Source: Pleomorphomonas koreensis DSM 23070 (GTDB lineage Bacteria > Pseudomonadota > Alphaproteobacteria > Rhizobiales > Pleomorphomonadaceae). Taken from it: a DNA stretch of 63,728 nucleotides. Under the pieces are notes generated by a model that saw only the letters and a program-made list of their open reading frames with translations, was not told the origin of the DNA and searched no databases. Positions 1 through 9,735 of this stretch are shown here, in pieces (within the stretch, counting starts at the first letter, position 1; each line of letters starts with the position of its first letter). The translations under genes and the position numbers were made by a program. Location of the stretch: NCBI RefSeq assembly GCF_000425185.1, contig NZ_AULH01000021.1, forward strand, positions 1-63,728, read 5' to 3'.

Positions 1-957
1 GACGAGCCTGGGGTCAGCCCTCCCGTCCGGAAAAAGGTGAAGGCCGTCATCGCCGAACTGGGATATCGGCGTAACGACAGCGCCCGGGTGCTTCGCATGG
101 GCACAACCCACAGCATCGGCTTTATCTGTGAGGATCTTGGCGAACCCTTCGTCTCGCAGCTGATCAGAGCCATCGAGAGCGTGAGCCTTGAAAACAGCTC
201 GATGCTGATCGTTGCGGCGACCGGAGGCAATCTCGAGCGAGAACAGGAAGCGGTACGGGCGCTGGCTTCCCGCCAGGTCGACGGCCTGATCATCGCCCCG
301 ACCGGCCGGGAACAACCCTACCTCGGCCGCGAATTGGGCAACGGATTGCCGGTGGTATTCGTCGACCGTCCGTCGCTGCATCATCAGGTAGACGCCGTCC
401 TGACCGACAATCACGCCGGCGCCCAGATGGCGACACGCCAGCTGGTGAAATGCGGCCATCACCGCATCGCCTTCTTCAGCAATGTCGATCAGCTGTTCAC
501 CCAGGTCGAGCGGATCGAGGGATATCGGCAAGCCTTGACGGCCGAGAGCATTGCCTTTGATGAGGCGTTGGTCTGCTCGGCATCCGGCAACCCTGCGGCC
601 ACCTTGGCTTCCCTCAAAAAGATGCTCGCTCTCGATGAGCCGATCACCGCCGCGATTACCGGCGACTCCCTTTGCACCTACGCCTTGCTCCGGGCCTTCA
701 AGGCCGTCGGTCTGCATCTGCCGTTCATCGGCTTCGATGATTTCCCGCTCGCTGACCTGCTGGAGCCTGGAATCAGCGTCGTCGAACAGAACCCTTACGA
801 TATCGGCCGTGTCGCAACCCAACTGCTGTTCCGCAGGATTGGCGGCGACACCTCGCCGCCCCAGACGATCAAGCTGGGCACCAGACTGATACGGCGGGGA
901 TCCGGCGAAACCGGCCTTCAATCCTCCGACGGTTCACCCCATGCGAAGTTGGAATAG
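1..957 (+). CDS. LacI-family transcriptional regulator (5' end cut by window)
   Basis: The frame is open from the first base, and its first residues (DEPGVSPPVRKKV, then the LGYRRND segment) are the end of a LacI helix-turn-helix and hinge. The true start therefore lies upstream, and the GTG at 37 is not a credible start. A periplasmic-binding-protein-like effector domain follows, with the family landmarks IGFICEDLGEPF, QVDGLIIAPTGRE, VDRPS and FIGFDDFPLADLLEPGISVVEQ. It probably represses a sugar or nucleoside catabolic operon by binding a palindromic operator as a dimer. Its target genes are not visible, because the downstream DNA holds only a HipA relic and the opposing biuret operon. Fold is sure; ligand unknown. 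Confidence 0.9.
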   Translation, partial: DEPGVSPPVRKKVKAVIAELGYRRNDSARVLRMGTTHSIGFICEDLGEPFVSQLIRAIESVSLENSSMLIVAATGGNLEREQEAVRALASRQVDGLIIAPTGREQPYLGRELGNGLPVVFVDRPSLHHQVDAVLTDNHAGAQMATRQLVKCGHHRIAFFSNVDQLFTQVERIEGYRQALTAESIAFDEALVCSASGNPAATLASLKKMLALDEPITAAITGDSLCTYALLRAFKAVGLHLPFIGFDDFPLADLLEPGISVVEQNPYDIGRVATQLLFRRIGGDTSPPQTIKLGTRLIRRGSGETGLQSSDGSPHAKLE

Positions 958-1536
958 TATTCTCGTCGAGAATCGATATATCCGATCCTGTCCGGAGCAA
1001 ACAACGCTCGCCTTCTGACGCTAACCAGCTAGTTTTCGATTGTTGACTTCTATCGAGGTCGCTGACCGGTCTCTTGATCCTTCATGGACCGCATTGACCG
1101 GCAGGCTGATGACGTGAGCGAACAGACCATTTCTGCTGTCGCCGTCCCAGTCCGACAGCATCTCCCAGAGATCGGGCGATTCCTTCGGAAGCGCCCTCGC
1201 CCAGCTTTCATGCCGAACACCGATGGCCTCCGCCGAGGCGCTGTCGTTCAGAAGATCGAGTACGCCGCTGAATGACGGCCGGCCGTCGGCCTGATACTTG
1301 CGGCTCGGCGGCACCGACAGAGCCTGACAGCAGCCCTCCTGCGGCAGGCGACGGAGGCGATGGTTGCGCGCCCGCAGGCCGGTCGAAGCGCTCGATTACC
1401 AGGGCGGTCGTGCCGCCGAAGCCGGCCAGCTCGCATCTTTCGATGCTGGTACTATCAGGATGTATTCGAAGCATCGCGATCGCCGGATGAAGGAGAAAGC
1501 CCCTCCGGCCCGATCGGAAGGCTCTGGCTCGGGTGC
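958..1536. other. Non-coding stretch holding a HipA relic
   Basis: This 579-base gap lies between the LacI gene and the convergent end of the allophanate hydrolase gene. Apart from the hipA-like remnant listed separately, I see no gene with a start site or recognisable product. Several overlapping open frames here are chance products of high GC. Confidence 0.6.
1225..1441 (-). pseudogene. HipA-family kinase toxin relic (frameshifted, truncated)
   Basis: Read on the minus strand, one frame (about 1441 to 1379) gives CELAGFGGTTALVIERFDR. The next frame (about 1368 to 1225) gives LPQEGCCQALSVPPSRKYQ followed by DLLN. These are consecutive landmarks of the HipA N-lobe and activation region: the VERFDR strand, LPQEDxCQALG and KYQxDGG. 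The pieces lie in different frames with no intact start, and the catalytic C-terminal half is missing. No HipB partner is seen. This is a dead fragment of a HipBA toxin-antitoxin system just downstream of atzF. The identification rests on motif order only. Confidence 0.68.
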
Positions 1537-3315
1537 TCAATCCCGTCCTGCGATGAAAGCGCGCCAGCCGCCGAAATCCGAGATGTCGCGGGCGCCATCG
1601 AGGGCGATCGGCTCCGTGAGGAAACCCTTGGCGGTGCGACCGTCCTCGAGTTCGACGTTCCCTATGGCGAGCGGCGGCGGCACATTATCGACGAAGACGC
1701 CAAAGGCGGCCGGGGCGAGGCGCCAGACTTCGACCTCGATGCCGACGCCCGAGCCGCTGGCAACGCGCCTGAGGCCGGGCTTGGCCGGGCTCTGGCCGGA
1801 AAGCTCGTAGAGCCGATAGCTGGCGCTGGTGCGGGTGGCTTCGACGAAGGTGGCGCCGAGATCGACGAGCTGGCGGTTGAGCGGCATGCCCCGGAGATGA
1901 GCGCCGACCACCACGAGATCGATGCCGTCTGGCTTGCCGGCCGGCTGCTGCCAGCCGGCGGCCCCTGGGGCGAGGCCGCTGTTCCGGTGGAGGAGATCGG
2001 CCAGGCCGGCGGTGAGACCGTCGCGGCTGGCGGCGGCGAGCAGCGTGACGCTCATCGGCCGGCCGTCGACCCGGCGGCCGGTCGGCACGGCGATGCCGCA
2101 GAGGTCGAGCAGGTTGACGAAATTGGTGTAGGTGCCCAGGCGGGAATTCTCGCGGATCGGCTCGGCGTTGAGTTCGGACCGGGTGAAATGTCGCGGCGCC
2201 GTCGGCACGCATAAGAGGTCGACCGAGGCGATCAGCGGTTCGATCCGCCGCTTGAGATCCTTGAGGGCATAGAAGCCGTCGAAGGCGTCGGCGGCCGACA
2301 GCGCCTTGGCGCCGGCGTAGATCCGGCGCGTCACCGGGTGGAAACTGTCGACGTGACTGTCGAAGAAGTCGCGGACGGCGGCGTAGCGTTCGGCCACCCA
2401 GGCGCCTTCGTAAAGCAGGTCGGCGACGCGATAGAAATCGGCGAACGGCAATTCGACGATGCGATGGCCAAGTGTCCGGAGGCGGTCGAGAGTGGCCCCG
2501 AAGCCGGCGGCCATGGCGTCGTCGCCGAAGAAGCGGCGGTCCGCCGGCGCCGGTACGCCTATGGCAAGCGCGGCCGGTGCCGCCAGTGCGCCGACTGCGA
2601 TGTCGCGGCTGTAGGCATCGGCGGGATCGGGCCGGGCGGCGGCGGCGAACACCCGATAGGCATCGTCGGTGGTGAGGGCAAAAATCGACACGCAGTCGAG
2701 CGTTCGGCAGGCCGGAAGGACGCCGGTGCAGGACAGGGCGCCGAACGTCGGCTTCAGGCCGACGATGTTGTTGAGACCGGCCGGCACGCGACCGGAGCCG
2801 GCCGTGTCGGTGCCGAGCGCGAAGCTGACGATGCCCTGCGCCGTGGCGACGGCCGAACCGGAACTCGATCCGCCCGGCACCAGCGCCGGGTCGATGGCGT
2901 TGACCGGCACCGGATACGGCGTGCGTACGCCGACGAGGCCGGTGGCGAACTGGTCGAGGTTGGTCTTGCCGACAACCAGTGCGCCGGCGTCCTTGAGGAG
3001 AGCCACGACGGTGGCGTCGGCAGCGGGCACGCGGGCATAGTCGGGACAGGCGGCGGTGGTCGGCATGCCCGCCACGTCGATATTGTCCTTGACGGCGAAG
3101 GGAATGCCCCAGAGCGGCTTTGCCGCCGGGTCGAAGGCGCCGAGCGCCGTCGCCTCGGCCTTGAGGGTGGCGGGATCGGCGAGATGGAGGAAAATGCCGG
3201 GATCGGCGACCTCGGCGATGCGCGCGTACACCCGGTCGATCACGGATTCGACGCTGCCGCCGGTGGCGTAATAGGCGTGGAGCGCGGCGATGTCGAAAAC
3301 GGGAACAGGCGTCAT
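1537..3315 (-). CDS. atzF: Allophanate hydrolase (AtzF/DUR1,2-type amidase)
   Basis: This 592-residue cytoplasmic enzyme should hydrolyse allophanate to ammonia and CO2, the last step of biuret, cyanurate or urea-carboxylation pathways. The amidase-signature domain fills roughly residues 5-440. Its Ser-cisSer-Lys triad reads as K76 (AVKDN), S150 (GGSSSGSA) and S174 (TDTAGSGR), with the same spacing as characterised AtzF. Residues from about 470 form the C-terminal allophanate-specific domain, so it is full length. The start is the ATG at 3315, with a GAGG ribosome site and a 4-base overlap with the preceding cupin gene; a longer open frame upstream lacks support. It is the last gene of the operon. 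Confidence 0.93.
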   Translation of the reverse strand: MTPVPVFDIAALHAYYATGGSVESVIDRVYARIAEVADPGIFLHLADPATLKAEATALGAFDPAAKPLWGIPFAVKDNIDVAGMPTTAACPDYARVPAADATVVALLKDAGALVVGKTNLDQFATGLVGVRTPYPVPVNAIDPALVPGGSSSGSAVATAQGIVSFALGTDTAGSGRVPAGLNNIVGLKPTFGALSCTGVLPACRTLDCVSIFALTTDDAYRVFAAAARPDPADAYSRDIAVGALAAPAALAIGVPAPADRRFFGDDAMAAGFGATLDRLRTLGHRIVELPFADFYRVADLLYEGAWVAERYAAVRDFFDSHVDSFHPVTRRIYAGAKALSAADAFDGFYALKDLKRRIEPLIASVDLLCVPTAPRHFTRSELNAEPIRENSRLGTYTNFVNLLDLCGIAVPTGRRVDGRPMSVTLLAAASRDGLTAGLADLLHRNSGLAPGAAGWQQPAGKPDGIDLVVVGAHLRGMPLNRQLVDLGATFVEATRTSASYRLYELSGQSPAKPGLRRVASGSGVGIEVEVWRLAPAAFGVFVDNVPPPLAIGNVELEDGRTAKGFLTEPIALDGARDISDFGGWRAFIAGRD

Positions 3316-3662
3316 GAAGAGGTTTCCTCGAGAATGATGACCGGCGTCTGCCACTGGATCAGCACGACGCAGCCGGGGCGGCTCCAGACCGAATGCTGGC
3401 TGCCCTCGGCGTTGACGATGAAACTGCCGGGACCGTAGTCACCGGCCTCGTCGGACTGTTCGCCGTCGAGTACCAGGATGGTCTCAAGCCCGGCATGGCG
3501 GTGGCGCGGCACGCTGGCGCCGGGTTGGTAACGCAACAAGGCAACGCCCGGAGCATCGGCTGCGAAGCGGTGAATCCAGTGGATGTCGACGCCCTGCCGG
3601 AAGGGCTCGAAGGCGAGCGCGTTCCAATTGCCGGCAGAAAGAAAACGCGTCGTCTCAGGCAT
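3312..3662 (-). CDS. Small cupin-domain protein
   Basis: This 116-residue single-domain cupin has motif 1 around [22 protein letters not shown], whose His and Glu residues can bind a metal, and motif 2 around [19 protein letters not shown]. It resembles ChrR/anti-sigma-type cupins but lacks a zinc-binding anti-sigma N-terminus. The ATG at 3662 overlaps the end of the upstream hydrolase gene, and its stop overlaps the atzF start, so it is translationally coupled in the nitrogen operon. It could be an accessory enzyme, a metal-dependent isomerase or dioxygenase, or a sensor. The fold is clear and the reaction unknown. Confidence 0.82.
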   Translation of the reverse strand: MPETTRFLSAGNWNALAFEPFRQGVDIHWIHRFAADAPGVALLRYQPGASVPRHRHAGLETILVLDGEQSDEAGDYGPGSFIVNAEGSQHSVWSRPGCVVLIQWQTPVIILEETSS

Positions 3663-4320
3663 CGAGCGCCTCCAGGATGGCATCGACACTGGCCGTCCAG
3701 CCGACGATCGCCCCCTGCGCCCGGATCATGGCAAGGGTGGCGGCCTTGAATTCGGGGAAGTAGCTCTCGGTGGCGTCCTCGGCCAGCAGGCATTCATGGC
3801 CGCGGTCGTTGGCCTCGCGCATGGTCGTCTGGACGCAGACCTCGGTAGTGACGCCGGCGAAAATCAACTGAGTCAGCCGGCGCCTCTTGAGTTCTTCGCC
3901 AAGCGACGTCGCGTAGAAGGCGCCCTTGCCCGGCTTTTCGATCACCAGTTCGCCCGGCAGCGGCGCCAGGTCGTCGAGAATGGCCGTGCCCGGTTCGCCG
4001 GCGATCAGGATGCGGCCCATCGGCCCCGCATCGCCGATGCGCAGGCGCGGATTGCCGCGGTGGCGTTTGGCGGCCGGCAGATCGCTGAGATCGGGCTGGT
4101 GACACTCCTGCGTGTGAATGACCGGCACGCCGGCGGCGCGGCAGCCTTCGATCAGCCGCTTCACCGCCGGCACGATGGCGAACAGGCGGCTCACGTCGTT
4201 GCCAAGGCTTTCGCCAAAGCCGCCGGGCTCGACGAAGTCGCGCTGCATGTCGATGACGATCAGCGCCAGTTCGTTGCGCCGCAACGGAAAGGCGTAGGGA
4301 AGGGCTCGAATGCCGGTCAT
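3655..4320 (-). CDS. Isochorismatase-like cysteine hydrolase, second paralogue
   Basis: This 221-residue cysteine amidohydrolase has the Asp-Lys-Cys triad of its family: D24 in VIDMQRDF, Lys in the EKPGKG segment and Cys in TTEVCVQTT. It is related to BiuH (5902-6591) but differs at the N-terminus and C-terminus, so it probably takes a different amide, such as a ureido acid, N-carbamoyl compound or oxamate-like substrate. The ATG at 4320 shares a base with the stop of the ABC ATPase gene (TGATG), indicating tight coupling. A TTG one codon upstream is the less likely start. Its place between transporter and allophanate hydrolase suggests a feeder reaction. Confidence 0.87.
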   Translation of the reverse strand: MTGIRALPYAFPLRRNELALIVIDMQRDFVEPGGFGESLGNDVSRLFAIVPAVKRLIEGCRAAGVPVIHTQECHQPDLSDLPAAKRHRGNPRLRIGDAGPMGRILIAGEPGTAILDDLAPLPGELVIEKPGKGAFYATSLGEELKRRRLTQLIFAGVTTEVCVQTTMREANDRGHECLLAEDATESYFPEFKAATLAMIRAQGAIVGWTASVDAILEALDA

Positions 4321-5867
4321 CAATGGTGTCCCGCCATGTGCGCGCCGATCACCGCCACGTCGGCGGCCTGCGCCTTGGTCTCATAGACGATGCGGCCCTC
4401 GGACATGACGAGGATGCGGTCGGAAAGCTCGAGAAGCTCGTCGAGGTCTTCGGAGATCAGCAGGACCGCCGCGCCGGCGTTACGGGCGCGCATGATCCGG
4501 GCGCGAATCTCGGCCACGGCCGAGAAATCAAGCCCGAAGCAGGGGTTGGCGACAATGAGGAGGTCGACATCGCCGGTCAGTTCGCGCGCCAGCACGGCAC
4601 GCTGGACATTGCCGCCCGACAGCGCGGCGATCGGCGAATCGAGCGACGACGTCCTGACCTTGAAGTCGGCGACGAGACGGCCGGCGTATCGGCGCATGGC
4701 CGATTTCGACAACCGGAAGCTATGGCGGCCGCCGGCCCGGTCGAAGGCGCGGAAATAAAGGTTCTCGGCGACGCTCATCTTCGGAGCGCAGGCATTTTGA
4801 AGGGGCTCCTCGGGAATGAAGCGCACCCGGTGTTCGACCGTCTCGCCGCGGCTCGCCGCATAGGACCGGCCGCCCACCAGGATTCCGCCGGACGCGAGCG
4901 GCCGCTGTCCCGCCAGCATCTCGGCGAGTTCCTTCTGGCCATTGCCGGAGATGCCGGCGATGCCGACGATCTCGCCGGCGCGGACATCGAGATCGGCGAT
5001 CTCCACCGCCTTGAGGCCGGAACGGTCGGGCGCCACCGCCCGGCTGATCCGCAGCACCGGCTTTGCGCCGGCGTCGGTGGGGACGCGGTCGTCGAGTTCG
5101 GCGAGCTTGACGTCGCCGATCATCATCGCCGCCATTTCGGCGGTCGGGATGCCGTCGACCCGGCCGCCGCCGACCAGCCGGCCGCGACGCAGGATGGCCA
5201 CCGTGTCGGCAAATTTGCGCACCTCGTGGAACTTGTGGCTGATCATCAGCACCGTCAGTTCGCCGCGCTCCGTCATGCCGCGCACGAGGCCGAGCATTTC
5301 GTCGGCCTCGGCCGGCGTCAGCACCGACGTCGGTTCGTCGAGCACCAGGAAGCTGCGGCCGAGGTAGAGTTGCTTGACGATCTCCAGTTTCTGCTTCTGG
5401 CCGGCAGCGAGATCGCGCACCGGCCGGTCGAGCGGAATGTCGAAGGGCATGCGGTCCATGAAATCGGCGAGCGCGCGCCGTTCCTGCGCCCAGTCGATCA
5501 CCGCCGGCACCTCGGCGCGGCTGATCACCAGGTTTTCGGCGCCGGTGAGCGAGGGGACCAGCGTGAAATGCTGGTAGACCATGCCGAGCCCATAAAGCGC
5601 CGCGTCGCGCGGCGAAGCGACCTCGACCTCGCGGCCGCCGACCATCAGCGAGCCGGACGTCGGCCGGTAGAAGCCCATGATGCACTTGACCAGCGTCGAC
5701 TTGCCGGCGCCATTCTCGCCGAGCAGGGCGTGAAAGCCGCCGGCCGGAAAGCGCAGCGACACGTCGTCGAGGGCGGTGAAGCTGCCGAACCGCATGGTCA
5801 TGCCCAGCGTTTCGACGCTCACCGCCTGGCCGGCGGCGGGCAGCGGTCGATCGCGGATAACGGCCAT
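4320..5867 (-). CDS. ABC importer ATPase, tandem nucleotide-binding domains (BMP/nucleoside type)
   Basis: This 515-residue ATPase carries two fused ABC domains, as in sugar/nucleoside importers that pair with BMP binding proteins. The first has Walker [10 protein letters not shown], a signature-like [13 protein letters not shown] and Walker B LVLDEPTS. The second has a degenerate Walker A (GISGNGQKE) and signature [15 protein letters not shown], typical of the asymmetric second half. The ATG at 5867 is preceded by AAAGGAG; an open frame further upstream is spurious. It energises the permeases at 7636-9692. It is separated from them by formamidase and biuH, an order that mixes transport and catabolism in one transcript. 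Confidence 0.95.
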   Translation of the reverse strand: MAVIRDRPLPAAGQAVSVETLGMTMRFGSFTALDDVSLRFPAGGFHALLGENGAGKSTLVKCIMGFYRPTSGSLMVGGREVEVASPRDAALYGLGMVYQHFTLVPSLTGAENLVISRAEVPAVIDWAQERRALADFMDRMPFDIPLDRPVRDLAAGQKQKLEIVKQLYLGRSFLVLDEPTSVLTPAEADEMLGLVRGMTERGELTVLMISHKFHEVRKFADTVAILRRGRLVGGGRVDGIPTAEMAAMMIGDVKLAELDDRVPTDAGAKPVLRISRAVAPDRSGLKAVEIADLDVRAGEIVGIAGISGNGQKELAEMLAGQRPLASGGILVGGRSYAASRGETVEHRVRFIPEEPLQNACAPKMSVAENLYFRAFDRAGGRHSFRLSKSAMRRYAGRLVADFKVRTSSLDSPIAALSGGNVQRAVLARELTGDVDLLIVANPCFGLDFSAVAEIRARIMRARNAGAAVLLISEDLDELLELSDRILVMSEGRIVYETKAQAADVAVIGAHMAGHH

Positions 5868-5901
5868 GGTGCGCTCCTTTCGGGATCGGGCGGCGGCGGC
5901 G

Positions 5902-6591
5902 TCAGCCGAGCGCTTCGATGAGAGTGGCGGAATCGGCGACGGCGCCGAACACGCCGCCCTGCATCTTGACCATCTTGATCGCCGCGAGGTGGTTGCCATG
6001 GTCGGTGGCGCCGCAGCAGTCTTCGAGCAGCAGGCATTCAAAGCCGCGGTCGTTGGCCTCGCGCATGGTGGTATGGACGCAGACGTCGGTGGTGATGCCG
6101 GTCAGCACCAGGTTGTCGATGCCCTTTTGCCTGAGGATCAGCTCCAGGTCGGTGGCGCAGAACGAGCCCTTGCCCGGCTTGTCTATGATCGTCTCGCCGG
6201 GAAGCGGCGCCAGCTCGTCGATGATCTCCCAGCCGGGCTCGCCACGCACCAGGATGCGGCCGCAAGGGCCGGCGTCGCCGATGCCGGCGCCGATGCGTCG
6301 CGAGCGCCAGCGCTTGTTGTTCGGCAGGTCGGACAGGTCGGCCCGGTGACCCTCGCGGGTGTGCAGGACGTGGTAGCCCCCGGCGCGGAAGGCGGCGAGC
6401 ACCCTTGAGATCGGTTCGATCGGCGCCCGGGTGAGCGACAGGTCGTAACCCATGGCGTCGACATAGCCGCCCTTGCCGCAGAAGTCGGTCTGCATGTCGA
6501 TGATGACGAGGGCGGTGTTTTCCGGCCGGAGGTCGCCGTTGTAAGGCCAGGGATAGGGATCGGCGGCGAGTGTGCGGGACGTTGCGGTCAT
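5902..6591 (-). CDS. biuH: Biuret hydrolase-like cysteine amidohydrolase
   Basis: This 229-residue protein closely follows the sequence I recall for the characterised Rhizobium leguminosarum biuret hydrolase, including [32 protein letters not shown] and [10 protein letters not shown]. The triad is D32, K138 and C171, at the spacing of the known enzyme. It should convert biuret to allophanate and ammonia in the cytoplasm, feeding atzF in the same operon. The ATG at 6591 has a GAGGAG ribosome site; a longer upstream reading is a shadow of the formamidase gene. No cyanuric acid hydrolase is present in the window, so the biuret source is either imported or made elsewhere. Confidence 0.9.
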   Translation of the reverse strand: MTATSRTLAADPYPWPYNGDLRPENTALVIIDMQTDFCGKGGYVDAMGYDLSLTRAPIEPISRVLAAFRAGGYHVLHTREGHRADLSDLPNNKRWRSRRIGAGIGDAGPCGRILVRGEPGWEIIDELAPLPGETIIDKPGKGSFCATDLELILRQKGIDNLVLTGITTDVCVHTTMREANDRGFECLLLEDCCGATDHGNHLAAIKMVKMQGGVFGAVADSATLIEALG

Positions 6592-6608
6592 CTTTGACTC
6601 CTCAGAAC

Positions 6609-7613
6609 TCACGCGGATTTCTCGCCGTAGCGGCGGTTCGGCGCGGCAAAGCCGCAGGACGTGCCGTCGGTTACCCTGACGCCATCCTCCCACGGCAGCC
6701 GGTAGCGGCCGGCCGCCAGGTCGTGCATGTAGGTGTAGGGAGCGTCCCCAGCGCCGCCGGCCACCGCGACGTAGCCTCGGTGGCCGAACTGGTAGATGTT
6801 GTTCTCGACGCCCCATCCGAGACGCGCCTCGCGCACGAGGTCCGGCCGCACTTCGGCGGTGATGATCTCATTGGCCCGTCCGGCCGTGCCGTGGGCGATG
6901 ATCGAGCCGTCGAAGTTGCAGATCATGCCTTCGCCCATCGAATCGAAGGTGCCGTCGGAGCCGCACATGCAGACGCTCGCCGTCACCATCAGATTGCAGA
7001 AGGCGTTGGCCTGATTGGTGAAGCGCCAGGCGTCGCGGATCGGCGCCGTGTAGCCGGCGGTGCGGATCATGATCTCGGCGCCCTTGTAGGCGCATTCGCG
7101 GGCCATCTCCGGGAACATGCCGTCATGGCAGATGATCAGCGCGAGCTTTGCGCCCTTCGGACCATCGATCACGGGAATGCCGAGATCGCCCGGTTCCCAG
7201 GGCTCGACCGGTACCCAGGGGTGCATCTTGCGATAGTAGAGGCGAAGTTCGCCGGTATCGTCGATGACGACGCCCGAATTGTAGGGGTTGCCGCTCGGGT
7301 TGAACTCCATGATGGAGAAGCAGCCCCAGATGCGGTTGGCACGGCAGGCCGCGCGGAAGGCGGCGATCTCCGGCCCGTCGAGACGGCACATGATCGCCGG
7401 GTTGGTGTCCATGGAGAGGCCGTGCAGGGCGTATTCGGGAAAGACGACGAGATCCATACCCGGCTGGTTGCGGCGCGCCTTGCCGACGAGGTCGACGATC
7501 ACCTGCGTCTGACGCGCGAGGTCGTCGGGCGTCACGGTCGTCGGCAGTTGCAACTGGACGAGGCCGATCCCGACACCGTTGTCCGACTTGTTGAGACCTC
7601 CGAGGCCGTTCAT
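6609..7613 (-). CDS. amiF: Formamidase (nitrilase superfamily, AmiF-type)
   Basis: This 334-residue protein matches formamidase in length and landmarks: start [21 protein letters not shown] (catalytic Glu), RKMHPWVP (catalytic Lys), and [15 protein letters not shown] (nucleophilic Cys). It hydrolyses formamide to formate and ammonia. Its place between the permease and biuH genes suggests that catabolism of the imported compound releases formamide or a similar small amide. An aliphatic amidase (AmiE) is the nearest alternative, but the N-terminal signature favours AmiF. Spacing is 17 bases to biuH and 22 bases from the upstream permease gene. Confidence 0.93.
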   Translation of the reverse strand: MNGLGGLNKSDNGVGIGLVQLQLPTTVTPDDLARQTQVIVDLVGKARRNQPGMDLVVFPEYALHGLSMDTNPAIMCRLDGPEIAAFRAACRANRIWGCFSIMEFNPSGNPYNSGVVIDDTGELRLYYRKMHPWVPVEPWEPGDLGIPVIDGPKGAKLALIICHDGMFPEMARECAYKGAEIMIRTAGYTAPIRDAWRFTNQANAFCNLMVTASVCMCGSDGTFDSMGEGMICNFDGSIIAHGTAGRANEIITAEVRPDLVREARLGWGVENNIYQFGHRGYVAVAGGAGDAPYTYMHDLAAGRYRLPWEDGVRVTDGTSCGFAAPNRRYGEKSA

Positions 7614-7635
7614 GCTGGATTCCTTGGCTGAGAGA

Positions 7636-8562
7636 TTACTTGGTGAGCGACAGAGCGCCCGGCATGCCGGGCACCGGCCGGTTCGGCGACGAGGTGGCGA
7701 TCATGATGACCAGCGTCAGCGCGTAGGGGGCGGCGTAGAACAGGTAGTAGCCGGAGGTGACGCCCACCGACTGCAAGGCCGGGCCGAGAGCGCCGGCGCC
7801 GCCGAACAGCAGGGCGGCGAGAAAGCAGCCGACCGGGTTCCAACGGGCGAAGATGACGAGAGCGACGGCCATCAGGCCCTGGCCGGAGGAAATGCCCTCG
7901 TTCCAGGCACCGGGATAGTAGAGCGACAGATAGGCGCCGCCGACGGCGGCGAATGCCCCGCCGATGGCGGTAGCGACAAGGCGCACCCGGTCGGGGTTGA
8001 TGCCCATGGCGCGCGCCGCGTCGGTCGAGTCGCCGACGACGCGCAGGGTGAGGCCGAGACGGGTATTTGCGAGCGCCCAGCGCAGGGCGAAGGCCAGCGC
8101 CGCTCCGGCAAGGAACAGCACGTTGATGTCGAGGGCGGCCCGGACCTGCGGCAGGCCGGACCAGAAGCCGAAGGGGATCGACGGCAGATGCGGCGCCGCC
8201 GGCTGGATGTAGGACTTGCCGAGGAAGAAGGCGAGCCCGAGGCCGAACTGCATCATGGCGATGCCGATGGCGATATCGTTGACCTTCGGCAGACGGCAGA
8301 TGAAGCCATGCACCAGGCCGAACGCCGCGCCGACCACCATGGCGCCCGCGACGCCGAGCCACGGAGAGCCGGTGACGACGGCAATGGCGTAGGCGGTCAT
8401 GGCGCCGAATACCAGCGTGCCTTCGAGGCCGAGGTTGATGCGGCCGGACCGCTCGGTGATGGTCTCGCCGAGACTGACGAAGATGAAGGGCGTCGACACC
8501 CGGATGGCGCCGGCGAGAATGGCAAGGGGAACGCCCCAGAGGCCGATGGCGGTGTCGTCCAT
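7636..8562 (-). CDS. ABC importer permease 2 (BMP/nucleoside type)
   Basis: This 308-residue membrane protein of the BPD_transp_2 (RbsC/YufQ-like) family has about eight to nine hydrophobic segments and the signature LGETITERSGRINLGLEGTLVFGAM near its N-terminus. That signature is characteristic of the second permease of nucleoside/BMP importers. The ATG at 8562 overlaps the stop of the first permease gene by one base. A much longer open frame running upstream is out of phase with permease 1 and is a shadow. Together with permease 1 it forms the inner-membrane channel. Confidence 0.94.
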   Translation of the reverse strand: MDDTAIGLWGVPLAILAGAIRVSTPFIFVSLGETITERSGRINLGLEGTLVFGAMTAYAIAVVTGSPWLGVAGAMVVGAAFGLVHGFICRLPKVNDIAIGIAMMQFGLGLAFFLGKSYIQPAAPHLPSIPFGFWSGLPQVRAALDINVLFLAGAALAFALRWALANTRLGLTLRVVGDSTDAARAMGINPDRVRLVATAIGGAFAAVGGAYLSLYYPGAWNEGISSGQGLMAVALVIFARWNPVGCFLAALLFGGAGALGPALQSVGVTSGYYLFYAAPYALTLVIMIATSSPNRPVPGMPGALSLTK

Positions 8563-9692
8563 CAGAGGTTCCTCCTCCAGAGTTCGGGGTTGAACAGCTT
8601 GAAACGGCCGTAGAGGGTCTCGCAGGCCAGGATGACGATGAACAGCGTTCCTTGCAGCACCAGCACCGTGGCGTCGGGCAGCCCCATGCGTCGCTGGATC
8701 AGGCCACCCGAGGCGTCGATGCCGCCGATCAGGATGGCGATGGGGATGATGGCAAGCGGGTTGTGACGGGCGAGAAAGGCGACGAGGATGCCGGTATAGC
8801 CGTAGCCGGCGATGATGGCGCCGTTGGCGCTGCCCTGCACGGCGGCCACTTCGATCATGCCGGCGAGGCCGGCACAGGCGCCGGCCAGCGCCGTGAACCC
8901 AACGATCAGCCGGCCGACCGGCAGCCCCTGCACCTCGGCGGCCCGCGTGTTGCCGCCGGCGATCCGGGCGGCGAAGCCCCAGGTGGTGGTCTCGATCAAG
9001 AGGTAGGAGACGACGCAGGCGGCGATGCCGATGGCAAAGCCCCAGTGAACGTCCATGCCGGGCAGCGCGCCGATCATGTAGTCGGCCGGCAGCGGCGGGG
9101 TCGACGGCTTGTTGAGACTGGCCGGATCGCGCAGCACGCCCTCGACCAGTTGGTTCATGACGGCGATGGCGATGTAGGACATGAGCAGCGACGAGATGGT
9201 CTCGTTGACGCCGCGATAGTGGCGCAGGGCGCCGACGCAGCCGATCCAGACACCGCCGGCCAGCATGGCGGCAAGCGCCATGCCAATCAGCGCGGGAAAC
9301 GGCGACAACAGATGGGTGAGCGGCAAGGCGGCCGCGGCGGCCGCCACGCCGCCGAGGGCAAGCGCCCCCTCGCCGCCAATGACAATGAGGCCAAGGCGGG
9401 CCGGCAGCGCCACGCAAAGCGCGGTAAGCAGCAGCGGGGCCGCCCGGCTGAGGCTGTTCTGGATGGAGAACCAGCTGCCGAAGCCGCCGGTGTACATCAA
9501 CTGGAACAGCATCAGCGGCGATTTGCCGAGCGCCAGGATGAACAGCGAGAACAGCATCAGGCCGATCAGGATGGCGCCGAGGCCGATAGCCACCGGTTCG
9601 AGGCGGCGGGCAGTCCATTCGGCAAGGCGCCCGGCCCAGGAGCCGGCAGCCGGGATGGCTGCTTCACTCACCTCATCCATTCCGATCGTCAT
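8562..9692 (-). CDS. ABC importer permease 1 (BMP/nucleoside type)
   Basis: This 376-residue multi-spanning permease is related to YufP/NupP. Hydrophobic segments begin around residue 30, and it contains family features such as GGEGALALGGVAA, GVNETISSLLMSYIA and GYGYTGILVAFLARHNPLAII. It is the larger partner of permease 2 in the same importer. The ATG at 9692 begins MTIGMDEV; the open frame upstream has no ribosome site. The importer type usually carries purine or pyrimidine nucleosides or related heterocycles. In this operon the cargo is more likely a nitrogen-rich urea or heterocycle compound, which is an inference from the neighbours. Confidence 0.94.
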   Translation of the reverse strand: MTIGMDEVSEAAIPAAGSWAGRLAEWTARRLEPVAIGLGAILIGLMLFSLFILALGKSPLMLFQLMYTGGFGSWFSIQNSLSRAAPLLLTALCVALPARLGLIVIGGEGALALGGVAAAAAALPLTHLLSPFPALIGMALAAMLAGGVWIGCVGALRHYRGVNETISSLLMSYIAIAVMNQLVEGVLRDPASLNKPSTPPLPADYMIGALPGMDVHWGFAIGIAACVVSYLLIETTTWGFAARIAGGNTRAAEVQGLPVGRLIVGFTALAGACAGLAGMIEVAAVQGSANGAIIAGYGYTGILVAFLARHNPLAIIPIAILIGGIDASGGLIQRRMGLPDATVLVLQGTLFIVILACETLYGRFKLFNPELWRRNL

Positions 9693-9735
9693 CGGCGCTC
9701 TCCGTTCAGCATGTCGCGCGGGCTGGCCGGGGGCC

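Noticed and set aside
1360-2214. Plus-strand open frame of 284 codons over atzF
   Set aside because: It lies opposite a full-length allophanate hydrolase with all catalytic motifs, and its protein is a low-complexity Gly/Ala/Asp-rich mirror typical of high-GC antisense frames.
4323-5921. Plus-strand 532-codon open frame opposite the ABC ATPase
   Set aside because: No family motif; the opposite strand encodes a complete double-domain ATPase with Walker and signature motifs.
7636-9618. 660-codon frame suggesting a fused permease
   Set aside because: Its first 350 codons are out of phase with permease 1 and give Arg/His-rich nonsense. The real permease 2 starts at the ATG at 8562.
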